A stretch of DNA of 64,000 nt from contig NC_084781.1 in NCBI RefSeq assembly GCF_028858725.1, positions 6,952,513 to 7,016,512 of the forward strand. The letters are read 5' to 3'. The stretch comes from Colius striatus. Taxonomy: Eukaryota; Chordata; Aves; Coliiformes; Coliidae. The position numbers and the translations under genes were made by a program. The notes beneath the pieces are model-generated. The model did no database searches. It was given only the letters and a program-made list of their open reading frames with translations, and was not told the origin of the DNA. This document shows, piece by piece, positions 24,801 to 33,115 of this stretch; the first letter of the stretch is position 1; each line of letters begins with the position of its first letter.

Positions 24801-27800
24801 AAAAATGCACAGCAGGAGGGCGATGCTGAGCCTCAGTCTGCGGGGGCAGAACTGGCCGCGTTGGCAGAGCCTTCCTCAGCTTTGGAAAGCCCAGACGACA
24901 ACCCTGTGGTTCAGGGAAGTCCCAGCGAGGTGCCAGCACAGGAATCTCAGAACAGCACGTACGAAAATTTGCCTGTCCAAGACAGCAACTTGATGCTTCA
25001 GGACGGGCCTAAAGCTCAGGAAGAAGGCTCATACAAGCGGAGGTATCCCCGGAGAAGCGCTCGGGCCAGATCTAACATGTTCTTCGGGTTGACTCCTCTG
25101 TATGGCGTGAGGTCTTATGGAGAGGAAGACATTCCCTTCTATAGTAACTCCAGCGGGAAGAAGCGAGGGAAGCGGTCTGCAGAAGGGCAGGTGGATGGCG
25201 CTGACGACTTGAGCACGTCGGACGAAGACGACTTGTACTACTACAATTTCACCAGAACGGTGGTTTCCTCGGGTGCAGAGGAGAGGCTGGCGTCCCACAA
25301 CTTGTTCAGGGAGGAGGAGCAGTGCGACCTTCCAAAGATCTCACAGCTGGACGGCGTGGATGATGGAACCGAAAGCGATACCAGCGTCACGGCGACCACG
25401 AGGAAAGTCAGTCAGGTAACGAAGAGGAGCAGTAAAGAGAACGGAACAGAGAACCTGAAGCTGGAGAGAACTGAAGAAGCCAGCGAGAAAGTGCAAGTCT
25501 CCAAGAGCTCCGCCGTCCACAAAAGCGAACCAAAGATGGATAACTGCCATCCCGTGAGCAGGGTTAAAGCGCAGGGGCAGGACTCGCTGGAAGCTCAGCT
25601 GAGCTCGTTGGAGTCGGGCCGCAGGGCTCATGCCGGCACACCTTCTGACAAGAACTTGCTGGACACTTTCAACACAGAGCTGCTGAAATCCGACTCGGAC
25701 AACAACAACAGCGACGACTGCGGGAACATCCTCCCTTCTGACATCATGGACTTCGTGCTAAAGAACACACCGTCCATGCAGGCGCTGGGAGAAAGTCCCG
25801 AGTCATCCTCGTCTGAACTTCTGACTCTGGGAGAGGGTTTAGGGCTCGACAGCAACCGTGGCAAGGACATGGGCTTGTTTGAGGTGTTCTCCCAGCAGCT
25901 GCCAACCGCCGAGCCAGTGGACAGCAGTGTCTCCTCCTCCATATCGGCGGAGGAGCAATTCGAGCTGCCCCTGGAGCTTCCTTCCGATCTCTCCGTCCTG
26001 ACCACGCGCAGCCCCACGGTGCCCAGCCAGAATCACAACAGGCTTGCCGTCATTTCTGAGTCTTCGCTCTCCTCCTCGGGAGAGAGGTCTATGCTTGCCC
26101 TGCCAGCCACGGAGTCGGGGGAAAAGAGAGTGACAGTCACGGAGAAGTCTGCCTCAGGGGAAGGCGATGCCGCTCTCCTGAGCCCAGGAGTGGATCCGAG
26201 CCCTGAAGGACACATGACTCCCGACCACTTCATCCAAGGGCACATGGACGCAGAGCACATCGCCAGCCCTCCCTGTGGCCCCGTTGAGCAGGGGCACAGC
26301 AGCAACCAGGATTTAACGAGGAACAGTGGGACACCGGGTATCCAGGTGCCGGTGTCTCCCACCGTTCCCCTCCAGAGCCAGAAGTACGTGCCAAACTCCA
26401 CGGACAGCCCTGGCCCCTCTCAGATCTCCAACGCTGCGGTGCAGACAACGCCGCCCCACCTGAAGCCGGCTGCGGAGAAACTTCTGGTGGTCAATCAGAA
26501 CATGCAGCCGCTGTACGTCCTGCAGACTCTTCCCAACGGCGTTACTCAGAAGATCCAGTTAACGCCCTCGGTCAGTTCTGCGCAGGGTGTGATGGAGAGC
26601 AGCGCTTCGGTGCTGGGGCCCATGGGCAGCGGGCTCGCGCTGACCACGGGATTAAATCCCAGTTTGCCTTCATCCCAGTCATTGTTCCCTCCCACGAGCA
26701 AGGGGCTACTGCCCATGTCCCATCACCAGCACATTCATCACTTCTCCACTGCCAGTCAGACTGGCTTCCCACCGAACATCAGCAGCCCTTCGCCGGGCCT
26801 TCTGATTGGTGTGCAGCCACCCCCCGACCCTCAGCTCTTAGTGTCCGAAGCGAGTCAGAGGACAGACCTGGGTACCGCTCCTCCCACGCCAGCCGCCACC
26901 CTGGGCAAGAAGCGGCCTATATCTCGGCTGCAGTCACGGAAGAATAAGAAGCTGGCTCCCTCCGGAACCCCTGCTGCTATAGCTCCTCCCGATATGGTCT
27001 CCAACATGACCCTAATTAACTTCGCCCCTTCCCAAATTTCCAACCACCCACTGGATTTGGGAACCATTGCCAATTCGACGTCCCACAGAACCGTCCCCAA
27101 TATCATCAAAAGATCCAAGCCTGGGGTCATGTATTTTGAGCAAACTTCCCTGCTCCCGCAAGGCGGGAGCACGACGGCGGTCGGCTCATCCCCCGGTGTG
27201 ATCGGGCCCGACGCTGGTCACCTCCCTGCAGGGCCAGTCTCAGGCCTCACCTCCAGCTCCTCGGTGCTGAATGTTGTGTCCATGCAGGCCACGGCAGCCC
27301 CTACCACCGGCGGGTCGGTTCCCAGTCACGTTCTGGGGCAAAGTTCGGTCACGTTAACCAGCCCTGGATTGTTAGGGGACCTCGGCTCCATAAGCAACCT
27401 CCTGATCAAAGCTAGTCAGCAGAGCCTCGGTCTTCAGGAGCAGCACATGACTTTACCACCCAGTTCGGGGATGTTTCCGCAGCTGGGAGCATCCCAGACT
27501 CCATCGACAGCAGCAATGACAGCCCCGTCGAGCATCTGTGTTCTGCCTTCGGCACAGACCATGGGCATGACGGTCGCTCCGTCGTCTGCTGACCCAGAAG
27601 GCTCTTACCAGCTTCAGCACATGACACAGCTCTTGGCGAGCAAGACTGCGGGCGCCTCCTCCCAGATGGACCTTGGCACGGCTTCGGCCACGCCGCCGTT
27701 GCCCAGCTTCCCGCAGCTGGTCGATGTGCCCGGTACCACCGGGCTGGAGCAAAACAAGGCGGTGGCGGCGATGCACGCCAGCTCGGCCTCCCCTGGAGGC

Positions 27801-30800
27801 TCCCCCTCCTCTGCTCAGCAGTCAGCCAGCAGCTCCGTGATGGGCCCCGCGAAGGCGAAGCCGAAAGTCAAACGCATCCAGCCGTCATTAGAGAAAGGGA
27901 ACGGGAAGAAGCACAAGGCTTGTCACGTGTGGAGCAGCCCCTCCGAAGCACACGCTCCCGACAGAGGGGCCGTTGCTGCGCCCCAGGCCCCGGCTGCAGG
28001 GTAAGATGAGTGTTTGAGGGTGTAACAATGTAGGAAAGAGTCTCGCTCTTGTTTCTGCAGCACATTTTCCTGCCGATAGCGTCTCGGGTGAAAACCTCAG
28101 CTGCCAGCAGAGAGTAGACATGTAAAGGAGCGAATAGGACTTTTGTCTCTGGAAGGGGAGGGATGAAAAACCTTAAGGCTTCAAGGGTCGGGGTTAGGAG
28201 AACTTTAATTTTCCAGAGCTGTCAGTGATGAATAAAGAGCATTTTAGAGATACAGCACTCAGAAGGGTGATGAGTTGTAGTCCTTTCTAGTGCTTGTCAG
28301 CGTGAGAGAGCTGGCCAGAATGATTACTGGTGCTAAAAGACAGCAACATCCATCTTCTGGTAACTGAGAAATAGTGCACAGTGCTTGTGTAATCCCTTTG
28401 ACAGTGTCGTGTGGTAAATCCAATTCTTAAAACCTTGCTCACCACGAAATGGTTGGGGCTTTAAACACCCTGACCTTTTAAAATACCTTGTTTTGGTCTT
28501 GCTGACCCTTGCCCATTTGTTTGCCCATTTACACAGTGATCTGTGTAGGTGTTCCGTAGCTCTGTACACAGCATGAGCCTCGTGACTTGTGGGCACTCCG
28601 CGTGTTTCACTTGCCCTCGAGTTCCTGCACTTCCTTCCTCTTGAAGCGCAGGGCTTGATTCTGATGTGCTGGTGGAGGTGTTGTCTGGTTCCTCGTCCCT
28701 CAGGAGCAGCAATTAACTGCTTCTGTAGTTGTGCAGAGTCGCTCCCAGCAGATCTCTTGCTGCTTTCCAGTCTCACGTACGGCACACAAGGACTTGGCAG
28801 GTATTTTGAACGTCCCCAAATCTCTTTGTTGCAGGACTCCTGCTGCGAAGGCAGATATGCAGGATGCAGCGAGTGTAGATCAGCCATCACAGAAGCAGTG
28901 TGGCCAGTCTGCAGGGTAAGCCTTGCACAGACATTTCCATCACGTTCTGCTCACTTGAAGTGTTACACAGAGTGTCAAAAGTCTCACTTTGCCACTTAAA
29001 GTATCTCGGGAGCTTTCAGTCTGGAGTGAGGGCTCACACCTAGTTGCATCATGGAACCATGTCTTTAAATCCAGTGGCGTGGGAAGCTCACTGCTTGCTG
29101 AGAAGATGACTGCTGGTAGAGTGTGGGCCAATGGTACGTTAGCATACACCTTCTTACTGACCAGGGCTCATACAAAGCTCAAGTCAGACCGCATTCAATT
29201 AGCCTGCTAGCCACAGGCTGATGGATGCCTCAGGAACGAATGCTGCTGAGTAGAATCTACTTATTTCTCATTGAACTGGTGTTAGACCTGGGAAAAGGTT
29301 CTATGTCTCTGTTGTTAAGATTTTATAGGTTCAGGGCTGGTGAGGAAATGAGATGGGCTGTTAACCATTCCTCTCCGTGTTCACTTCCTTCCCTCCCAAG
29401 GCAAACGGCAGTCCTCTCAGAGCCTCAGTCCGCACAGAACGCAACAACCGAGCAAGACAGTGCAGGTATGTGCTGGCTTCTTCCAAAGCACCGAGTCCCC
29501 GGATTCTCCAGGGCTGGGAAACGAGCACTGCCAAGCTTTGACTGTCCCATGTCTTGTTCTCTCGGGGAGGGCGTCAGAGCTGATGGGGGGTGATTCCTGC
29601 TACGAGGGAGGAGAGCTTCATTTGCTATTAATAGATCTTGGGCAAGTAGTGACGTCTGGCTTTAGTTTGTGGAAATTTCAGCACTTGAGAGTGCACACTC
29701 TGACTATAGCACTGCCTAGATTGTTTGCTTGGATGGATTTGTTGTCCGGAAGGCGAGTTAGGAAGCCATTTTCAGCTGAGGAACAACCAGAGGGGAAAAC
29801 GTCGTTCCACCCAGTCTCCGTTTCCATGCTGGCTCCTGTCTTTTCTAGGCTCAAAAGCTCTTGAGGAGGAAGAGAGCACTTTCAGCTCCCCACTTATGTT
29901 TTGGCTTCAGCAAGAACAAAAGAGGAAAGAGTGTCTTGGTGAGAGGAAACCGAAGAAAGGTTTGGTTTTTGAGATCTCTAGCGATGATGGCTTTCAGATC
30001 TGCGCAGAAAGCATTGAAGGTGAGAACTGTTGCAGTTTTCCTTGCACTGGTTTTAGCTTTCCTGGAGAGAGGTAAACTTGTGGCTCCTGAGGATCTGTCA
30101 TGCGTGGTTTTTTCTAGATTGAAAACAAAACAAACCAACTCTTCATTTACAGTCCTAGTCCATCCTCATCCGAACAATGCTTGGATTCTGTTGGTTTGGA
30201 TTTGTTTTTTTTTTCTCAGTGCAACCTCTATTGTTGTCACATCTGGTTTTATCATTTGGCTGATGGTGTTGAACAGTGTTTTGTCAAGAAATGGTCAGAC
30301 AGTAGGGTATCTAGCCTCTTCATCCCGACCAGCTGCCAACAACACTTACTCCCCTTTATGCCCAAGTGAGTTTTGGAGAAGATGGAAGCAATTGCATCCA
30401 AAGATCTTAGTTTCAGCGAAGAGGTGAAACCTTCATATCCTGAGTTAGCTTATTACAATGCAAACGTTTTGTTGGGAAACAGCACCCTGTGCCCATGGCA
30501 GCACAGGGTGCTGACTGTCCTGCCTGCCATTGGTGTGTCTGCAGATGCCTGGAAGTCCCTGACTGACAAAGTTCAGGAGGCCCGTTCCAACGCCCGCCTG
30601 AAGCAGCTGTCCTTTGCAGGTAATGCCCCTGGCCACCCTCTGTGCACGATGCTCGGAATGCGTCAGAGCAAGTGCGTCTCTCTGTGAGCATCTTCGGGGA
30701 GACAGTTTCAGTTCAGCTGCTGTGGCTGCTTTACAGAGGATAGTTGATTGGAAGCTTTCCAGGGAGTGAGATAGCCAAAACAGTGCTGCTGTGCACAAGA

Positions 30801-33115
30801 GTTGTACTGGACAAGCTGCAACATTGTCCTGCTCCCGGTGTCCGTGGTCAGCCGTTCTTATGTTGTGCTCTTTCTTGCCCCAGGTGTGAACGGTTTGAGG
30901 ATGCTGGGAATTATCCATGATACTGTTGTGTTCCTGATTGAACAACTGTACGGAGCAAAGCACTGCCACAACTACAAGTTCAGGTTTCACAAGCCAGAGG
31001 AGGCCAACGAACCTCCTCTGAACCCCCATGGCTCGGCCAGGGCTGAGGTCCACCTGAGGCAAGTGTGGCTCTGTCCTTGTTCCGGTTAATGACCCATCTG
31101 CTGGATTAACCAGCTCCCTGGAGGGGCTGGGCTGCAAACCTCTGCAGCACTAAAGCCCTCAGTTGAAAAGAAACCTGAGTGGCTTTTAAAACAAATGTTA
31201 GCTGCTTTCACGTGTAAATTGGTGACTTTGCATCTTCAGAGTCTGCACCGTTTGGCTTAACAAAGCTTTCCTGGCTGGTACTCAGGGTAGCTGCCTCCAG
31301 CTATTCTGATGGTAGAAGGCTTTAAGAGGGGACAGAAAGGGGAAGATGTCAAGCAATAAACACCTCCAACTTTTGTGGACCCCAGCTCATTTCAAGTCAA
31401 TGAAAGAAGCTCTCTTTCCTCTCTCTAACTGCAGGAAGTCTGCGTTTGATATGTTTAATTTCTTGGCTTCTAAACACCGACAGCCACCAGAATACAACCC
31501 GAATGATGAGGAAGAGGAAGAAGTACAGCTGAAATCAGCCAGGTGTGCAGCAGGGTGTAAATGCTCAATGGGCAAATAATGCCCTAGTGTTAAAAGGAGA
31601 TGATGGGGCTTGGTTATGTGCCTTTTGTCTTCTCTGAGGTGGTGTTCCAAACCTGAAAGCTACCAAGCACTAAATAAATACAGAGGGGACTCCTACACTA
31701 GCAAGAGAACTGACAGCAAAAGTTGCCCAGACCAGACTGGTCTTCCCTTGAATGTTTCTTTTTCTTGCTGCTCTAAATCTGATGAGCACTTGAGGAGAAA
31801 AGGGAGGAAACAATCTTTTGTGTATATGTGACAACGCTGAAGTAATGCTGGTTGGATTCTGGACGGGTGATAGTGTCGCAGTGTGTGAATCATTTTGTGG
31901 TGGGGAGTCTCCCAGGCAAGATGTGCCACAGGCCCTCCAAGACAAGACACTGCTGAGTGACACCTTTTCCTTCTAGGAGGGCGACCAGTATGGACCTGCC
32001 GATGCCCATGCGCTTCCGACACTTGAAGAAGACCTCAAAGGAGGCAGTTGGCGTCTACAGGTACTGGCTTTGCTCTGGCCCTGCAGCCTCTGGGGTGGGG
32101 GAAGGGGAAAAACAGACACCCATGCTCATGTTGGACTACAGAATTGAGGGGGAAAAGGCAGGTTTGGGGATTCTTCCTTCTCCCTGCCCATGTTATGTGT
32201 TGGAAGTGTAATCGTTGGCTTGGGCGACTCAGTTCTCTCTGACTGACTGCGGTAATAGCTGAGGCACGTGCCCAGGAGCAGGCAGGCAAGACCCGGTGTC
32301 TCCCTGTTCAGCATTGCCCTGTAGAGGAGCCCTGGCAGAGCTGGCTTACCCTGCTGCTTTTGCAGGTCTCCCATCCATGGCCGGGGTCTGTTCTGCAAAA
32401 GGAACATTGATGCAGGTGAGATGGTGATCGAATATTCAGGCAATGTCATTCGCTCCATCCTCACTGACAAACGAGAGAAGTACTACGACAGTAAGGTGAG
32501 TTGTGGGATTTTCGTAGTGGTTCTTTAAGAGTTTGGGAGAGTTAGACAGTGGCTGCGAAGGTAGGACAGGCTTCTGTGGAAACTGCATCCTGCCTCTGCT
32601 CTTGCCGGAGCTCGAGGGCCACGGCGTGTTTCCTCCAAGGGGCTGGGAAGGGGCTGGGACCGGCCTGGGCACTGCAGAAATGGTGCCAGCATGAGCTCAT
32701 GAGGCCAGAGGAGAAGAGAGGGTGCCAAGGCTGCCAGGGACGTGCCTCGTGTCGCCACACGGAGTGAGACTGGCTGCTAGGGTGGCCCCGACTCCGCTGC
32801 CGGCACTGACCTGGCCCCCGGTGTGTCCCCCGTGCGTAGGGCATCGGCTGCTACATGTTCCGCATCGACGACTCGGAGGTGGTAGACGCCACCATGCACG
32901 GGAACGCGGCGCGCTTCATCAACCACTCCTGCGAGCCCAACTGCTACTCCCGCGTCATCAACATCGACGGGCAGAAGCACATCGTCATCTTCGCCATGCG
33001 CAAGATCTACCGGGGGGAGGAGCTCACCTATGACTACAAGTTCCCCATTGAAGACGCCAGCAACAAGCTGCCCTGCAACTGCGGTGCCAAGAAGTGCCGG
33101 AAGTTCCTAAACTAG
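3740..33115 (+). CDS. KMT2A: KMT2A/MLL1 histone H3K4 methyltransferase, exons 2-36 (5' partial)
   Basis: Nuclear lysine methyltransferase that methylates H3K4 with WDR5, RBBP5, ASH2L and DPY30 and maintains HOX expression. Exons: 3740-3809, 4041-6709, 7784-7961, 8320-8554, 9827-9891, 10702-11073, 11689-11762, 12389-12517, 13378-13491, 14666-14812, 15044-15139, 15860-15980, 16566-16679, 17013-17197, 17774-17947, 18719-18829, 19050-19123, 19597-19790, 20174-20280, 20424-20561, 21265-21423, 21753-21870, 21956-22034, 22279-22439, 23214-23399, 23695-28000, 28835-28915, 29401-29465, 29849-30019, 30545-30619, 30884-31058, 31435-31542, 31977-32060, 32366-32495, 32840-33115. They sum to 11541 nt and close in frame (3846 residues plus stop). 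With an upstream exon 1 this fits the ~3970-residue human protein. Domain order seen: AT-hooks, CXXC, PHD1-3, bromodomain, extended PHD4, FYRN, Taspase1 sites, activation domain, FYRC, WDR5 (Win) motif, SET, post-SET. All introns are GT-AG except intron 32 (GC-AG). Confidence 0.97.
4041..6709 (+). CDS. KMT2A: KMT2A exon 3: AT-hooks and basic/serine-rich N-terminal region
   Basis: Single 2669-nt exon. It encodes GRP-core AT-hook motifs near its start (KPRGRPRS at the 5' end, then RRGRPPT and RRRGRPPS), which in this family bind the minor groove of AT-rich DNA. Long serine-, proline- and lysine-rich stretches follow, with a charged K/E/R run near 6100-6240 that is probably helical or disordered. 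The end ([21 protein letters not shown] region) matches human MLL1 closely. An in-frame ATG at 4124 exists but is internal; the exon is entered from exon 2 at 4041. Confidence 0.96.
6710..7783 (+). other. KMT2A: KMT2A intron 3
   Basis: 1074 bp between exons 3 and 4, donor GTACGC and acceptor CTAG. It holds a short T tract near 7199-7211. I see no coding sequence, RNA gene or recognisable repeat in it. Confidence 0.8.
7784..9891 (+). CDS. KMT2A: KMT2A exons 4-6: CXXC zinc finger region
   Basis: Exons 7784-7961, 8320-8554 and 9827-9891. Exon 4 encodes the [20 protein letters not shown] basic segment. Exon 5 encodes the CXXC domain start ([16 protein letters not shown], then [12 protein letters not shown] and the KKQCCK loop), and exon 6 its C-terminal part ([11 protein letters not shown]). 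The spaced CxxCxxC cysteines of the non-methylated-CpG-binding fold are all present. The family uses this domain, with the flanking basic segment, to hold the protein on CpG islands. The intron between exons 5 and 6 (8555-9826) contains a purine-rich run near 9676-9706 and no other feature I can name. Confidence 0.96.
10702..12517 (+). CDS. KMT2A: KMT2A exons 7-9: linker between CXXC and PHD fingers
   Basis: Exons 10702-11073, 11689-11762 and 12389-12517 encode a lysine/proline/serine-rich, probably disordered linker. It ends in NLLSTLTNG and [11 protein letters not shown], which match human MLL1. Intron 7 (11074-11688) carries a second strong acceptor at 11639-11640, 48 nt before the used one. 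In human this stretch together with exons 10-14 is the 8.3-kb breakpoint cluster region of 11q23 leukaemia, so 11689-16679 here is its orthologous segment. Confidence 0.93.
12518..13377 (+). other. KMT2A: KMT2A intron 9 with AT-rich block and possible cryptic exon
   Basis: 860-bp intron whose middle (about 12660-13100) is markedly AT-rich compared with the GC-rich surroundings. At 12988-13029 a 42-nt segment lies between a good acceptor (CTAATAATTTTTCAG) and a consensus donor core (GTAAGT at 13030). Because the intron is phase 0 it would keep frame, but its sixth codon is TGA. Whether it is ever spliced in is not known. Confidence 0.5.
13378..17197 (+). CDS. KMT2A: KMT2A exons 10-15: PHD fingers 1-3
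   Basis: Exons 13378-13491, 14666-14812, 15044-15139, 15860-15980, 16566-16679 and 17013-17197. PHD1 begins at [13 protein letters not shown] and runs to CRRCKFC. PHD2 follows with [23 protein letters not shown] and [13 protein letters not shown]3 has [33 protein letters not shown] and CINC. The zinc-ligating Cys/His pattern is complete in all three. In this family PHD3 reads H3K4me2/3 and binds the cyclophilin PPIE (CYP33). Exon 11 ends at a tandemly duplicated donor and exon 12 begins at a NAGNAG acceptor, both between PHD1 and PHD2. Confidence 0.96.
17774..19790 (+). CDS. KMT2A: KMT2A exons 16-19: bromodomain region
   Basis: Exons 17774-17947, 18719-18829, 19050-19123 and 19597-19790. With the end of exon 15 ([19 protein letters not shown]) these encode the atypical bromodomain between PHD3 and PHD4. 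The later helices are [20 protein letters not shown] and [17 protein letters not shown], separated by the acidic insert that follows LDLEGVKRK. In mammals this bromodomain does not read acetyl-lysine and instead packs on PHD3. Exon 19 continues into the proline-rich stretch [20 protein letters not shown]. It is entered through overlapping acceptors (TTTCAGCAG). Confidence 0.94.
20174..21423 (+). CDS. KMT2A: KMT2A exons 20-22: extended PHD4
   Basis: Exons 20174-20280, 20424-20561 and 21265-21423. The extended PHD (C2HC pre-PHD plus PHD) starts at [14 protein letters not shown], continues through [15 protein letters not shown] and [14 protein letters not shown], and ends at [14 protein letters not shown] and [12 protein letters not shown]. 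All expected Cys/His ligands are readable. This module sits just before FYRN in MLL1/MLL2-type proteins. Confidence 0.95.
21753..22439 (+). CDS. KMT2A: KMT2A exons 23-25: FYRN domain
   Basis: Exons 21753-21870, 21956-22034 and 22279-22439 encode [17 protein letters not shown] and then the FYRN core ([46 protein letters not shown]). After Taspase1 cleavage FYRN stays on the N-terminal fragment and pairs with FYRC on the C-terminal fragment, holding the enzyme together. Exon 25 runs into the [17 protein letters not shown] segment. Confidence 0.95.
23214..28000 (+). CDS. KMT2A: KMT2A exons 26-27: central region, Taspase1 sites and activation domain
   Basis: Exon 26 is 23214-23399 and exon 27 is 23695-28000 (4306 nt, as in mammals the largest exon). 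The first third of exon 27 is divergent and serine/proline-rich. From about 25030 conservation to human rises sharply: [20 protein letters not shown], then both Taspase1 sites. The CBP/KIX-binding activation segment ([15 protein letters not shown]) follows near 25728-25772. Further conserved patches include [19 protein letters not shown] and SNMTLINF. The exon ends two bases into a glycine codon completed by exon 28. Confidence 0.96.
25188..25358 (+). other. KMT2A: Taspase1 cleavage sites CS1 and CS2 in KMT2A
   Basis: Two Q-[VL]-D-G-x-D-D motifs in frame within exon 27. QVDGADD has its D|G junction at 25196/25197, and QLDGVDDG at 25352/25353. In mammalian MLL1 the threonine protease Taspase1 cuts here to yield the ~320-kDa N and ~180-kDa C fragments. 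Both sites match the human motif, so processing is expected to be conserved. The sites flank an acidic run (STSDEDD) and [11 protein letters not shown]. Confidence 0.93.
28001..29848 (+). CDS. KMT2A: KMT2A exons 28-29 and flanking introns
   Basis: Exon 28 (28835-28915, 81 nt) and exon 29 (29401-29465, 65 nt) encode a poorly conserved linker ([10 protein letters not shown], then [19 protein letters not shown]). Their frame is fixed by matching human QVAVLPEVQVTQNPANEQE. Introns 27 (28001-28834), 28 (28916-29400) and 29 (29466-29848) surround them and hold nothing else that I can identify. Confidence 0.85.
29849..31058 (+). CDS. KMT2A: KMT2A exons 30-32: FYRC domain and WDR5-binding (Win) motif
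   Basis: Exons 29849-30019, 30545-30619 and 30884-31058. FYRC runs from [20 protein letters not shown] through [20 protein letters not shown] to [15 protein letters not shown]. It is followed by the Win motif [10 protein letters not shown] near 31030-31058, completed by KS in exon 33. The arginine of ARAE inserts into WDR5 and is required for complex assembly in the family. Exon 32 ends CTGAG at 31058 and the intron starts GCAAGT, so this junction is GC-AG. Confidence 0.95.
31059..31434 (+). other. KMT2A: KMT2A intron 32, GC-AG type
   Basis: Phase requires exon 32 to end at 31058, because R-K-S is encoded AG|G AAG TCT with exon 33 starting at 31435 after TGCAG. That makes the intron begin GCAAGTG. 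GC donors of this form normally need a strong match elsewhere, which is the case here (GAG|GCAAGT). No other feature seen in the intron. Confidence 0.85.
31435..33115 (+). CDS. KMT2A: KMT2A exons 33-36: SET and post-SET domains
   Basis: Exons 31435-31542, 31977-32060, 32366-32495 and 32840-33115. Exon 33 gives [20 protein letters not shown] and an acidic run. SET starts around [20 protein letters not shown] and includes [20 protein letters not shown], the NHSCEPNC cofactor/substrate motif, EELTYDYKF and the post-SET cysteines [13 protein letters not shown] just before TAG at 33113-33115. The catalytic motifs are intact. Small differences from human, such as EYSGN for EYAGN and SIL for SIQ, lie outside the core motifs. 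Confidence 0.97.
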
